DNA of 64,000 bases from contig NZ_CP016948.1 in NCBI RefSeq assembly GCF_001642805.2, positions 2,728,001-2,792,000 of the forward strand, given 5' to 3'. Below are positions 25,359 through 36,593 of this stretch, in pieces (position 1 is the stretch's first letter; each line of letters starts with the position of its first letter). Position numbers and translations under genes: made by a program. The stretch comes from Serratia surfactantfaciens. Its GTDB lineage: Bacteria > Pseudomonadota > Gammaproteobacteria > Enterobacterales > Enterobacteriaceae. Below the pieces are notes generated by a model. The model saw only the letters and a list, made by a program, of their open reading frames with translations, did not search any database and was not told the DNA's origin.

Positions 25359-27182
25359 TTACTCACCCGAAGTTCCACACCACCTCTTTACAACCTCCAT
25401 TAAATCAGCATCTTGAGTAGCATCATTCGACCACCCACTTGCGAATTTAATATCATTAGAATTGGGTAATCTATCAGGTGATAATTCTCTAATTCTAATC
25501 CTGCTTGGAAGTGCTGCGGCCTCCCCAACAAAAATAGCCTCTCGTCTTGTAAGGGCAGATAACATTTTAGTTAAACCGCTTAAACTGTCAGGCAAGAACC
25601 TAGATACATGCTCTTGATCACTTGAATTCGACAATCTAAGTACTATCCAAGAGTTACATTGGGAGAGAACAGTACTTTCAACATCGGATGGTCTCTGTGA
25701 AATAAGCCCCAGACCTAATCCATATTTACGCCCTTCTTTTGCAATACGTCGAATAGCATCTTGAGCCTCTTTATATTGAGCTTCACCATGATTTGGCACG
25801 TAGCGGTGCGCTTCTTCGCAGATAAATAATATGGGATCTTTCTCTCTTTCATCCCTCGTTTGCCAGAGTTTGTATTGAAAAAGAAGACGGGATATTAATG
25901 CAGTTAATGGTCCTGCCACCTCATTTGGCAGCCCTGATATATCTATAATGCGAATATCTTTTCCATTTGCTTCACCGACAAACTGTGCCAATATATCCTG
26001 TAGTTTTGGAGAGTCAGCTTCACTATATTCTTTTAGCAAAAAACTAAGTTGGGGATTTGAGCGAAGGACTTTTAGCTTTTTAAGTATGTTATCTATTTTA
26101 TCACGCCCCGATGATGCAGCTAGTTTTTCCTGTTTCCCTTCTTTGCGACCTTGCACCTTGTCTATGTGCTTAACAAACTGTGTCAATTTGAATGGAACGG
26201 GTTTGTCTCTATCAAAATTCAAAACCTGTTCTTCATTTACACCATCAACAAATGCGGCTTCTAATCCGCCGTTTGGTTCAGCGCCTACATCTTGCACGTA
26301 GCCAGCCTCTAGCAATCTAGAATAGGTGATTGCTTCATAAACAATATTATTTTGAGAGGTAGCTTCGTGTTCTGTTTTACCAATAATTAACGAGCGTAAT
26401 TCATCACTGGACATCAGCCAATAAGGCAATTTCAATAACTCAGCATCATCCTCTGCTGCAGATGCGTCATTATACGCACGAAATACTTTTGCCCTGTTTC
26501 CAAAAGCGCTAGCATATTCACCATGGGGATCAATCATGACAATTTTTGGCTTTAATGTGGTGTCTCCAGGTCGATGATCTAGAACAGAGTGTAAAATTGA
26601 TGCCACTGTTCCAGATTTTCCTGAACCTGTAGACCCTAATATCGCAAAGTGATGCCCAAACAATTTATCAATATTTGCTCTACATACTGCATTGTTGCCA
26701 CCAATGTAATTCCCAATTGGAACCATGGGTGTAATTGCTTCATCTTGAGCATTTGATTCTGCTGCGTTATAAACAGCCTCTAGTTCATCGTTTAAGCAAA
26801 TATAGGCACTTTGTAATGGCAAAGGGTAAGTTTCAACACCACGAGAAAATTCAAGTCGATTATTTTTGTTAGACCATACTCCCTGACCAAAGAGGTCAAC
26901 CTCTAAGATACGAGCATCATCTGCTGCGTTAATTAGTTTGTTGATATCTTCAGTAATCAACTCAGATCTCATTTTAAGAGACCGAACAAAAGCAAATAGC
27001 AACTTCCTACCAAAATGTACTTTAATGATACTGCCCATTTGTCCTACAGGATAAACTTGTCCGTCAACAGCACGAATAAGCTCATTAACGCCCTCATCAA
27101 TCTCTATGCGTAAATTATTGCCAGACACCTCAATAATTTTCCCTACCTTTAGTTCTTTCCGTGATTGAAAAATATTACTCAT
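25359..27182 (-). CDS. HerA-like ATPase of a SIR2-HerA antiphage system
   Basis: 607-residue FtsK/HerA-fold ATPase. An N-terminal HAS-barrel-like domain spans about residues 1-120 (VGKIIEVSGNNLRIEID). Walker A GSTGSGKS is at 183-190, a Walker-B strand ILFICEEAHRYVP lies near residue 455, and a sensor region ISQRPSDVESTVLSQCNS follows. HerA proteins form hexamers. With a SIR2 partner they make a known defence complex that depletes NAD+ and can cut DNA on phage infection. The start overlaps the SIR2 stop by 4 nt (ATGA). GC is far below that of the flanking genes, as for a horizontally acquired island. Confidence 0.92.
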   Translation of the reverse strand: MSNIFQSRKELKVGKIIEVSGNNLRIEIDEGVNELIRAVDGQVYPVGQMGSIIKVHFGRKLLFAFVRSLKMRSELITEDINKLINAADDARILEVDLFGQGVWSNKNNRLEFSRGVETYPLPLQSAYICLNDELEAVYNAAESNAQDEAITPMVPIGNYIGGNNAVCRANIDKLFGHHFAILGSTGSGKSGTVASILHSVLDHRPGDTTLKPKIVMIDPHGEYASAFGNRAKVFRAYNDASAAEDDAELLKLPYWLMSSDELRSLIIGKTEHEATSQNNIVYEAITYSRLLEAGYVQDVGAEPNGGLEAAFVDGVNEEQVLNFDRDKPVPFKLTQFVKHIDKVQGRKEGKQEKLAASSGRDKIDNILKKLKVLRSNPQLSFLLKEYSEADSPKLQDILAQFVGEANGKDIRIIDISGLPNEVAGPLTALISRLLFQYKLWQTRDEREKDPILFICEEAHRYVPNHGEAQYKEAQDAIRRIAKEGRKYGLGLGLISQRPSDVESTVLSQCNSWIVLRLSNSSDQEHVSRFLPDSLSGLTKMLSALTRREAIFVGEAAALPSRIRIRELSPDRLPNSNDIKFASGWSNDATQDADLMEVVKRWCGTSGE

Positions 27183-28369
27183 GGAATATCTCCTGTGCTG
27201 ATGAACTGCGTTAAGCCATCAAAACGCCACCATGTATATTTGCTATTATCAGACTCAGCCAAAGGAATTATTGAATTATGGTAAATACCTAATTCACCTG
27301 CAACATACACTCTAGAGTTAATTTTCGGACATTTCAGCCAAGCGTCTAAAGTCTTATTAATAACGATTCCATTTTTTGGTGACTCTTTAATAAATACAAT
27401 CACCGTCGTTTGATTAGATTCACTTCGCAATGCGCTTTCAATCTCAGCATTAATATGGTCATCACCAAAACTATAACCACAAGTAATCAATGTATTTTGC
27501 TGCCCACTCATTAGGGTTTTTCTTAAACCCAAAAATAAACTAGCAAACGGGTCTTTTTGTGTTTCAATATATTTTGTTGCCTGAGGGTAAATCATTATAT
27601 TTGCGGGGTTTGACAAATATTTAGTTCCATATCTCGCACGCACCAGGCCTAAGTCATCATCTCTGTGCCAATCTATCGAACCATGTAATTTATATAGATG
27701 GTATGTATTTGAATCCAAAGCTGCATTCGAGAATTCATTTTCTGCATTCCAAAAACCTACAGCTCCACCTGAAAAACCATCACATACTATTTTTTTATGT
27801 AGAGCTAAGGCATCCTCGAGCAAAGTATCATAATTAGTAGTGAAAAATGTAGTTTTTGAACGTTGTTCTAGGTTCAATTTACTAATCAATAATGCCTTTA
27901 TAAATTTACAATGAGGCTCAATTTCAACTATTGGGTTTGCTGCGCTCCCAATCTCCTCCTCTATCGTGTGTTCAGCATTGGCAGCGACGTAACCGTATCT
28001 GACTATCCCGCCGATAGCCTTGATAATTTCTAGATACAGTTTCCTTAACTCCTCACCGGTATAACGGTTAGCGCCAATATATGCAGACTGGCTCCTTGAA
28101 CGATCCGCAATAGCTAAAAGATCACCCAAATGGCTCAAGTAGTGTTCAACATGGCAGTCATCAGATAGATCTGCTTTTAAAGCAGCCAAAATTTCTTTTT
28201 CTTTATCCCCGGAATCTTCTTCGATAATTCTTTCAACGCGGCTGGTCAATGGATACATTAAAGGTATTTTTGAGCCAAAACTTATACCAGCACCAAAAAG
28301 CCAACTTTGTCTACTTTGAGAACTTAAAAGCTGCTTTATGTTTTCTAACCTCTTATCAAATTCTTCCAT
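27179..28369 (-). CDS. SIR2-domain protein of a SIR2-HerA antiphage system
   Basis: 396-residue SIR2_2-type NAD+-hydrolase. Motifs in order: GAGIS (residues 26-30, NAD binding), TTNYD (177-181; the conserved T-N-D set), LHGS with the catalytic His (228-231) and CGYSFGDDHIN near residue 300. No membrane segment. First gene of a two-gene operon with HerA. Role in the family: SIR2 forms a large complex with the HerA hexamer, and NADase activity stops phage by abortive infection. The AT-rich composition matches the HerA gene. Confidence 0.92.
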   Translation of the reverse strand: MEEFDKRLENIKQLLSSQSRQSWLFGAGISFGSKIPLMYPLTSRVERIIEEDSGDKEKEILAALKADLSDDCHVEHYLSHLGDLLAIADRSRSQSAYIGANRYTGEELRKLYLEIIKAIGGIVRYGYVAANAEHTIEEEIGSAANPIVEIEPHCKFIKALLISKLNLEQRSKTTFFTTNYDTLLEDALALHKKIVCDGFSGGAVGFWNAENEFSNAALDSNTYHLYKLHGSIDWHRDDDLGLVRARYGTKYLSNPANIMIYPQATKYIETQKDPFASLFLGLRKTLMSGQQNTLITCGYSFGDDHINAEIESALRSESNQTTVIVFIKESPKNGIVINKTLDAWLKCPKINSRVYVAGELGIYHNSIIPLAESDNSKYTWWRFDGLTQFISTGDIP

Positions 28370-28848
28370 AATTCCCCCTCAATTCATTGCGACTAGAATA
28401 CTTAATTAGGCGCATACGTGAGTATATTTAACACTTATTCAACGGTTCGTCCCGTAATTAAGTACAGACCAACTTTTTTGTGCGTTTAATGTACAGGACA
28501 CTACATTAACCATTTCAAAATTACAACTACTTATCGGTACAGTTGATACCTGTGCTAGCGACAAAAAATCAACCCGACTTATACGCAATAGCAGCATCTA
28601 GATACAAAAACGAGGAACATTGAAGGCATTAATAAATTGGCAAGGGAGTAAGGGATGTCCACGCATGGCACAAAGTAGTCATTGATACCTAACTTCGGCC
28701 ACGTGAAGCACCTTATCAAATTCACCGCCAACAAAATATAGCCACATAAAAATCATTTAATCCGTAATTAATAAATAAATGAATTATTAATTTCGTTTCC
28801 ATTCCGTTATTTTCCCACCCCCAACTCCCTCCCCCCCAACTCCCCCCT
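28370..28848. promoter_or_regulatory. promoter and right flank of the SIR2-HerA segment
   Basis: About 480 nt of AT-rich DNA upstream of the SIR2 gene, with the operon promoter somewhere in 28370-28500. No repeats or att-like sites could be recognised. It ends in the C-rich tract listed separately. Confidence 0.45.
28814..28847 (-). other. G-rich tract with quadruplex potential
   Basis: On the minus strand this reads as G-runs of 6, 7, 3, 5 and 3 separated by 1-4 nt, enough for an intramolecular G-quadruplex. It lies exactly at the change from AT-rich island DNA to GC-rich core DNA. Confidence 0.6.
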
Positions 28849-28947
28849 ATAGTGGCGAGTATCAATGCCGCATTGCTGATGGGCTGCGTCATGGTGATCG
28901 TTTCGCTTAACGGTGTGTTCTCCGCCATGTTCGGCCTGGGCCGATAA
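28849..28947 (+). pseudogene. remnant: C-terminus of a membrane transporter
   Basis: An in-frame 32-codon segment ends in TAA and encodes one hydrophobic helix (SINAALLMGCVMVIVSLNGV) plus FSAMFGLGR, typical of the last transmembrane helix of an MFS-type or similar carrier. No start or upstream part of the gene exists here. It ends 14 nt before the LacI start, so the lost gene was probably in front of lacI. Likely truncated when the island arrived. Confidence 0.55.
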
Positions 28948-28961
28948 CGCAAGGAAAGACG

Positions 28962-29966
28962 GTGTCGAAAGCCAATCCCAATGCCACTATCGTGGATATC
29001 GCTCGCCGCGCCAGGGTGACCAATATCACCGTTTCCCGCGCCTTCAATAAGCCCGAGCTGGTCAAGCCGGAAACCCGCGAGCGCATTCACGCCATCGCCA
29101 AAGAGCTGAACTATGTGCCCAACGCCTTCGCGCAGGGGCTGAAAAGCAGCAGCAGCCAGATTATCGGCATCGTTACCAGCAGCATGTACAACCCGTTCTA
29201 TTCCGGCCTGATCAAGACCGTGTCGCGCATTGCGCGTCAGCAGGGTTATCAGATCATGCTGTTCGACACCGACGGCAGCGAAGAGGCGGAAATGCGCGCC
29301 ATTCAGGCGCTGTTCGGCTACAAGGCGCGCGGCATCCTGCTGTCGGCGGTGCGCGACGACAAGCGCTACCGCCCCGCCTATCTCGAGCTGGCCGAGGTGT
29401 ACAGCGTGCCGCTGATCCTGATCGACCGCGATCTTTACGATCAGCAGCTGAGCGGCGTGTTCCTCGATAACCGCGAAATTGGCGTTTTGGCCGGGCGTTA
29501 TCTGGCGGAGCAGCCGGAGCAGAAGCTGCTGATTATCGGCGGCCCGGCGGATTCGGAAATTACGCTAACACGCACCGCCGGCATCGTCGCGGCCTTGCAG
29601 GGCAGCGGGCGTGAGATTCATATCATCAACGGAGACTACGATTTCACCTCGCAAGAGAGCGAGGTGCGCACCTATCTGGCGCAGCCGGAGAACCGCCCGG
29701 ATTACATCATCGGCCTGAATGGCATCATCACGCTGGGCGCCATCGCCATCTGCCACGAGATGGGGCTTTATCAGCAGGTGAAATTCTTCTCGATCGACGA
29801 ACCGCCGCGCGCCGGTGCTTACGGCCTGCACATTCCGGGGGTGTATCACGATACGCAGAAACTGGGGGAGATCGCCGCGGAGCTGCTGTTCAGCGCCATT
29901 CACAGCCCACGCGGCGAGCTGCCGGTGCGCAGAGAGTTCTTCACCGGCTCGCTGTTGAATCGCTGA
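28962..29966 (+). CDS. LacI-family transcriptional regulator
   Basis: 334 residues from GTG 28962, preceded by AAGGAAAG. N-terminal HTH (TIVDIARRARVTNITVSRAF) and hinge helix (NAFAQGLKSS), then a periplasmic-binding fold with IIGIVTSSMYNPFYS. Convergent with the pentulose cluster (7 nt from the 4-epimerase stop) and the only regulator in it. Two LacI-type operators at 37704 and 37801 upstream of the first gene of that cluster are its likely targets. Confidence 0.92.
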   Translation: MSKANPNATIVDIARRARVTNITVSRAFNKPELVKPETRERIHAIAKELNYVPNAFAQGLKSSSSQIIGIVTSSMYNPFYSGLIKTVSRIARQQGYQIMLFDTDGSEEAEMRAIQALFGYKARGILLSAVRDDKRYRPAYLELAEVYSVPLILIDRDLYDQQLSGVFLDNREIGVLAGRYLAEQPEQKLLIIGGPADSEITLTRTAGIVAALQGSGREIHIINGDYDFTSQESEVRTYLAQPENRPDYIIGLNGIITLGAIAICHEMGLYQQVKFFSIDEPPRAGAYGLHIPGVYHDTQKLGEIAAELLFSAIHSPRGELPVRREFFTGSLLNR

Positions 29967-29972
29967 CGGGCG

Positions 29973-30665
29973 CTATTGCCCGTAGTAGGCGTGTTTGCCG
30001 TGCTTGCGCAGGAAATGTTTGTCCAATAGCTCCGGCTGCATCGGGGCGATGGCCGGCGCCAGCTGGCGCGTCGCCATCGCCATGATCGCCACCTCTTCCA
30101 GCACCACCGCGTTGTGCACCGCATCCGCCGCGTCCTTGCCCCAGGCAAACGGGCCGTGGGAGTAAACCAGCACTCCCGGCACCTGCTGCGGATCGCGCCC
30201 CGTCTGATTGAAGGTCTCGATGATCACCTTGCCGGTTTCCCCCTCGTAGTCGCCGGCGATCTCCGCCTCGCTCATCGGCCGGGTGCAGGGAATGTCGCCG
30301 TAAAAGTAGTCGGCGTGGGTGGTGCCCAGCGCCGGGATCGGCTGCCCGGCCTGCGCCCAGATGGTGGCGTTGCGGCTGTGGGTGTGCACCACGCCGCCGA
30401 TATCAGCGAAGGCGCGGTACAGCGCCAGGTGGGTGGCGGTATCGGATGAGGGTTTACGGTGCCCTTCGCGCACCTTGCCCTCCAGATCCACCACCACCAG
30501 ATCCGCCAGCGTCATCGCCTCGTAGGCGATGCCCGAAGGCTTGATCACCACCAGCCCGCGCTCGCGATCGATCGCCGAGACGTTGCCCCAGGTAAAGGTC
30601 ACCAGCCCGTATGCCGGCAGGCTGAGGTTAGCGGCCAGCACCTGCCGCTTGAGTTCGTTCAGCAT
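29973..30665 (-). CDS. L-ribulose-5-phosphate 4-epimerase-like (AraD/UlaF/SgbE)
   Basis: 230-residue class-II aldolase/epimerase. The N-terminal [13 protein letters not shown], catalytic zinc-binding HTHSRNAT, and [13 protein letters not shown] match AraD/UlaF/SgbE enzymes, which convert L-ribulose 5-phosphate to D-xylulose 5-phosphate. Last gene of the minus-strand catabolic operon. The start overlaps the 3-epimerase by 7 nt. The product would enter the pentose phosphate pathway. Confidence 0.92.
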   Translation of the reverse strand: MLNELKRQVLAANLSLPAYGLVTFTWGNVSAIDRERGLVVIKPSGIAYEAMTLADLVVVDLEGKVREGHRKPSSDTATHLALYRAFADIGGVVHTHSRNATIWAQAGQPIPALGTTHADYFYGDIPCTRPMSEAEIAGDYEGETGKVIIETFNQTGRDPQQVPGVLVYSHGPFAWGKDAADAVHNAVVLEEVAIMAMATRQLAPAIAPMQPELLDKHFLRKHGKHAYYGQ

Positions 30666-31528
30666 GCGATGCCTCCCCCATTCATTTGTTGTTCGATCCA
30701 GGCCTTGGCCTGGGCGATGCGTTGCTTGTCCTGCCCGTCTTCGCGCGCCCACATCTCCAGCAGGTAGGGGCCGCGATAGCCGAGCGCGTTGAGCACGGAA
30801 AAGGCGTGGGCGAAATCCACGCAACCCTCGCCGAACGGCACGTCGCGGAACTGCCCGGCGCTGCCTGGCCCCACCGCCACGGTGTCTTTGAGGTGCACGG
30901 CGGTGATGCTGCCGATGCCCTGCGCCAGCTCGGCGGCGACGTCGTTGCCCCAGGCGCTGAGGTTGCCGAGATCGGGATACACCGTGAACCACGGGCTGTT
31001 GACGTGGCGGGCGATGTCGCGCCATTTGCTGATGCTGTTGATGAACGGCGTGTCCATCACCTCTACCGACAGCATCACCTGCGCCCTGGCGGCCTGCGTC
31101 GCCGCCCACTGCATGCCCTCGATAAAGCGTTCGCGGCTGTGGCGATCGGCCGGTTCGTAATAGACGTCGTAGCCCGCCAGCTGGATGTTGCGGATGCCGA
31201 GATCCGTCGCCAGTTCCAGCGCCTTGCTCATCAGCACCCGCGCCCGTTCGCGGGTGGCGGCGTCGGCGCTGCCGAACGGATCGCGCCGGTGCGCCGACAG
31301 GCACAGGCTCGGTACCGTCACCCCGCTGTCGAGCCGCGCCTGGATAAACGCCAGCCGCTGGCGGCGATCCCAGTCCAGCCGCTGTTGGCGCGCCGGCTGT
31401 TCGTCGATCGACATCTCCACGAACTCAAAGCCCAGCTCGGCGGCGGTGGCCAGCCGCTGCGGCCAGTCCAGATCGGCGGGCAGCGCCTTTTCATACAGCC
31501 CCAGACAGGCGGCGTTAGTCGTTTGCAT
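30659..31528 (-). CDS. L-ribulose/L-xylulose-5-phosphate 3-epimerase-like (UlaE/SgbU)
   Basis: 289-residue TIM-barrel isomerase of the AP-endonuclease-2 superfamily. [37 protein letters not shown] and AVHLKDT supply the metal-binding Glu/Asp/His set of UlaE-type enzymes, which convert L-xylulose 5-phosphate to L-ribulose 5-phosphate. It overlaps the kinase gene by 14 nt and the 4-epimerase by 7 nt, consistent with one coupled operon. Confidence 0.92.
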   Translation of the reverse strand: MQTTNAACLGLYEKALPADLDWPQRLATAAELGFEFVEMSIDEQPARQQRLDWDRRQRLAFIQARLDSGVTVPSLCLSAHRRDPFGSADAATRERARVLMSKALELATDLGIRNIQLAGYDVYYEPADRHSRERFIEGMQWAATQAARAQVMLSVEVMDTPFINSISKWRDIARHVNSPWFTVYPDLGNLSAWGNDVAAELAQGIGSITAVHLKDTVAVGPGSAGQFRDVPFGEGCVDFAHAFSVLNALGYRGPYLLEMWAREDGQDKQRIAQAKAWIEQQMNGGGIAC

Positions 31529-33002
31529 CAGTCACCTCACTCAAAGCCTGGGCGACCGCCAGATAGCGCGCCTGCTGGGCGCGCAGGCGCCGGTGGGCGG
31601 CGGTCGCGGGATAATAACAACGCAGTTTGGGCGGCGCGGCGGCGATCGCTTCGGCGAACCCGGCGTACTCCCCGGCGCCGACGGCGGCGCACAAGGCGGC
31701 GGCGCGGCAGCCGCTCTGGCGCGTTTCCACCACCTCGAGCGGCAGGTTGCCGGCGTCGGCGTACATCTGCATCCACACCTCGGACTGCGTCGGCCCGCCG
31801 GTCATGCGCACCCGCTCGATGCGCGGGTTCAGCTGCACCATGCGTTCCTGATGGATCAGGTGCGAGAACACGATGCCCTGGTAGATCGCCTGCACCACGT
31901 CCGCCATCTCGTGGTGGGCGCTCAGGCCGATCAGCCCGCCCGGCGTGTTGCCGCCGAGGTTGGAGCCGTACAGATAAGGCAGGAACAGCAGCCCGCTGGG
32001 CTGCTCGCGGCGCTCGGCCACCCAGGCGTTGAACTGGGCGTAACGCTGCCGGTCGTCGGCGCAGAACTGGCGCAGGAACCAGGCCAGGTTGCCGGCCGAG
32101 GTCGGGCTGCCTTCGTGCACGAAATAGCGGCCGTCGATGCAATAGCGCCCCCAGGCGTAGGGGTAATCGGCGGGAATGATGCGCTCGGTCACGCAGGTGG
32201 CGATCGACCAAGTGCCCGCCACCGCGCTGAGCGTGCGATCGTCGGCCACGCCGGAGCTGAGCGCCGCGCCCACCACGTCGAACAGGCCGCCGTACACCGC
32301 AGTGCCCGCTCGCAGGCCGCACTGCGCCGCCGCAGCGGCCGTCACCCGCCCGGCCAGCTGCGCCGAGCCGATCACCGGCGCGGTCTTCTCCTGCGCCTCT
32401 TCAATGCCGAAGGCCGCCATCAGCGCCGGATCGTAAGCGCCGCTGTGCTGATTGAACAGGTTACTGCCGGAGATGTTGGTCACTTCGGCCGCCGCCTCGC
32501 CGGTGAGGCGAAAGCGCAGGTAGTCGTGCGCCATCAGGATGCGATCGACGGCGGCGTACTGCGCCGGTTGCCGCTGCTTCAGCCAGCGCAACAGCAGCGC
32601 CGGGTGGCTGGGCCACAGCGGCTGCAGGCTGCGCGGGTAGCTCTGCGCGTCCACGCCGGCGCGGCGCAGCTCAGCCACTGTTGCCGCCGCGCGGTTGTCC
32701 GAAGAGAGGATGCCGTTGCCGACCGGTTTACCGTGGCGGTCGATGGCGTACAGCCCTTTGCCGTGCGCCGAAAAGCTGACGCCGCGCACCTGCCCGGCTT
32801 CCAACCCCGCCGCATGCAGCGTCTGGTGGATCGCCGCGCACACGTCATCCCACAGCGCATCCATATTGCGTTCGCTGAAGCCCGGCTGGGCGGCAATCGC
32901 CGCGCCGTCGCGTTCGGCGATCGCCAGCTCTTCGCCGCTTGCCCGGTACAGCCCGGCCTTGATCACCGTGCCGCCGACGTCTATGCCAAGAAAGACTGCC
33001 AT
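31515..33002 (-). CDS. FGGY-family carbohydrate kinase (L-xylulokinase-like)
   Basis: 495-residue two-domain sugar kinase. The N-terminal DVGGTVIKAGLY phosphate loop, the central LMAHDYLRFRLTGE segment, and C-terminal MTGGPTQSEVWMQMYAD are typical of FGGY kinases such as LyxK. It is followed by 3- and 4-epimerases, so L-xylulose (giving L-xylulose 5-phosphate) is the best-fitting substrate; L-ribulose or another ketose cannot be excluded. Confidence 0.9.
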   Translation of the reverse strand: MAVFLGIDVGGTVIKAGLYRASGEELAIAERDGAAIAAQPGFSERNMDALWDDVCAAIHQTLHAAGLEAGQVRGVSFSAHGKGLYAIDRHGKPVGNGILSSDNRAAATVAELRRAGVDAQSYPRSLQPLWPSHPALLLRWLKQRQPAQYAAVDRILMAHDYLRFRLTGEAAAEVTNISGSNLFNQHSGAYDPALMAAFGIEEAQEKTAPVIGSAQLAGRVTAAAAAQCGLRAGTAVYGGLFDVVGAALSSGVADDRTLSAVAGTWSIATCVTERIIPADYPYAWGRYCIDGRYFVHEGSPTSAGNLAWFLRQFCADDRQRYAQFNAWVAERREQPSGLLFLPYLYGSNLGGNTPGGLIGLSAHHEMADVVQAIYQGIVFSHLIHQERMVQLNPRIERVRMTGGPTQSEVWMQMYADAGNLPLEVVETRQSGCRAAALCAAVGAGEYAGFAEAIAAAPPKLRCYYPATAAHRRLRAQQARYLAVAQALSEVTDAND

Positions 33003-33010
33003 CGCGCCTC

Positions 33011-33996
33011 CTATTTGCGCCGCACGGAGCTGAGGTAGATGGCGGCCAGGATGATGCCGCCCTTCACCACGTTCTGGATATACGGCGATACGTTCATCAG
33101 ATTGAGGCCGTTGTTGAGCACCCCGAGCATCATCGCCCCCACCAGCGTGCCGACGATGGCGCCGCGCCCGCCGGAGATCGCCGCCCCGCCCAGCACTACG
33201 GCAGCGATGGCGTCCAGCTCGAAGCCTTCGCCGGCGTTGGGCTGCCCGCTCATCAGGCGCGAGGTCAGCACCAGCCCGGCCAGCGCGGCGGTCAGGCCGC
33301 TGATCACGTAGACCAGCATCTTGTAGCGCGGCACGCGGATGCCGCTCAGGCGCGCCGCCTCTTCGTTGCCGCCCATCGCGTAGACGTAGCGGCCGAACGG
33401 CAGCTGGTTGAGCATCAGCCAGGCCAGCAGGTACACGCCGAGCATGATCAGGATCGGCACCTGAATGCCCAGCACCGTGCCGCGGCCGAAGAAGGAGAAG
33501 ACGTCGGGCAGGCCGGAGATCGGGTAGCCGCCGGTATAGAGCAGCGCCAGGCCGCGGGCGATGCCCATCGACGCCAGAGTGACGATGATCGGCGGCATGC
33601 GCAGGTAGGCGATGCAGGCGCCGTTGGCCAGGCCGAACAGCGCGCCGAGCGCCAGCGCGGCCACCATCGCCAGCGGGATGGGCACCGCCGCCAGCATCAG
33701 CCCGGCGGCGACCGAGCCGGCCAGCGCCATCACCGGCCCCACCGAGAGATCGATGCCGCCGGTCAGGATGGCGCAGGTCATGCCCACCGCGATGATGGCG
33801 TTGATCGACACCTGGCGCGCTACGTTGGTCAGGTTGTTGACGCTGAGGAAGCTGTCGTTCAGCAGGCTCATCAGCACGAACAGGACAGCGAAGCCGATAA
33901 ACGGCAAAACCGCCGGGTGATGCAGCAGTTTTTCCCAGCGCTTGCCGAGGCTGGGGCCGGCGGCGCGGCGCGCCACGGCGGGTTGTTCAATTCCGA

Positions 33997-34000
<4 letters not shown>
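33011..34000 (-). CDS. sugar ABC transporter permease (RbsC-like)
   Basis: 329 residues from ATG 34000, overlapping the ATPase stop (ATGA). Eight to ten membrane segments and the BPD_transp_2 signature [20 protein letters not shown] identify a CUT2-type permease that works as a homodimer. Second cytoplasmic EAA-like loop [13 protein letters not shown] is present. Forms the importer with the ATPase and binding protein upstream. Confidence 0.93.
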
Positions 34001-35487
<1,487 letters not shown>

Positions 35488-35507
35488 CGCATTACCCTCC
35501 GCACCGA

Positions 35508-35530
35508 ACGCCCCGCCGCAGCGGGGCGAA
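35508..35530 (-). other. intercistronic GC hairpin
   Basis: GCCCCGC/GCGGGGC stem between the binding-protein stop and the ATPase start, without a U-tract. Such stems often protect the upstream binding-protein message and give it higher expression than the ATPase and permease. Confidence 0.5.
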
Positions 35531-35540
35531 CCTGCCGCTG

Positions 35541-36464
35541 TTACCAGCTAAAGCCGGCCGCATTGCTGCGGTCGATCAGCTTCACTTTGACCGGCACGGT
35601 TTTCGGCACCGTGGCACCCCAGTAGCGGGCCAGCGCGATGCCGAGCGCGATGCGCAGCTGGTCACGCGGGAACTGCGCCGAGGTGGCGATAAACGGCGAA
35701 TTCGGCTTGAGGATCTCTTTGATGGCTTCCGGCTGGCCGTCGACGCTCACCAGCTTGACCTTGGCGCCGTTGCTTTCGATCGCCGCCAGGGCGCCGAGCG
35801 CGCCGACGTCGTTGACGCTGAAGATGCCCGCCAGATCCGGCGCCGACTGCAGCATGTTTTCGGTGACGGTCAGCGCGGTGTCGCGTTCCTGCTTGCCGTT
35901 TTGTTTGGTGACGATCTTGATGTCGGGGTATTTCTTCATCGCCGCCTCAAAGCCGCGTACGCGCTCCAGGATCGGCACCACTGGGATGCCGTCGAGGATC
36001 GCCACCTTGCCTTTGCCGCCCAGCGCTTTCGCCAGGTATTCACCCGCCTGGAAGCCGGCGTCGTAGTTTTCCGAGCCGACGAACGAGTCGAGCGGCCCTT
36101 CCGCCTGCGCGTCGATCGCCACCACCACCGCGCCGGCCTTATGGGCGGAGATCACCGCCGACTGCACCCCCACCGAATCGGTCGGGTTGATCAGCAGGAT
36201 GTCCACCTTCTTCTGCAGCATGTCTTCCACGTCGCCGATCTGTTTGGCGACGTCATGGCGCGCATCGGCCACGTACACCTTGGCGCCGATATCCGCCGCC
36301 GCCTGATCCAGCGCCTGCTTCATGGTGACGAAGTAGTCGTTGTTCATTTCCTGGAACGACATACCGATAGTGATTTGCTTGGCCAGCGCCCCATGGCTGG
36401 CCGCCAACATTCCACCGGCGACGATAAAAGGCAGGGTCTTTTTGAATAATGAAAACATAGCCAA
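35541..36464 (-). CDS. periplasmic sugar-binding protein (RbsB-like)
   Basis: 307-residue type-1 periplasmic binding protein. Signal peptide [23 protein letters not shown]. The mature part has [14 protein letters not shown] and [17 protein letters not shown], as in ribose/polyol binding proteins, and ends with RSNAAGFSW. It supplies the specificity of the importer encoded next to it. Followed by ATPase and permease, preceded by the dehydrogenase with a 129-nt gap. Confidence 0.93.
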   Translation of the reverse strand: MAMFSLFKKTLPFIVAGGMLAASHGALAKQITIGMSFQEMNNDYFVTMKQALDQAAADIGAKVYVADARHDVAKQIGDVEDMLQKKVDILLINPTDSVGVQSAVISAHKAGAVVVAIDAQAEGPLDSFVGSENYDAGFQAGEYLAKALGGKGKVAILDGIPVVPILERVRGFEAAMKKYPDIKIVTKQNGKQERDTALTVTENMLQSAPDLAGIFSVNDVGALGALAAIESNGAKVKLVSVDGQPEAIKEILKPNSPFIATSAQFPRDQLRIALGIALARYWGATVPKTVPVKVKLIDRSNAAGFSW

Positions 36465-36593
36465 TTCTCCTGTAGGGAAGCTTCTTGTTGTGGTTATCAG
36501 AGCAACAGCATGTCTTTACGTTTGGCCGACCGGCCGGCCCCCCATTGCGAGCGGGCCGGCGATCGTGACTGCAACAGCGGTACGGCGGGAGGG

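Noticed and set aside
30686..33038. Long plus-strand open frames across the kinase and epimerase genes
   Set aside because: GC-rich codon-position shadow of the minus-strand FGGY kinase and 3-epimerase; low-complexity Arg/Ala/His protein with no motif.
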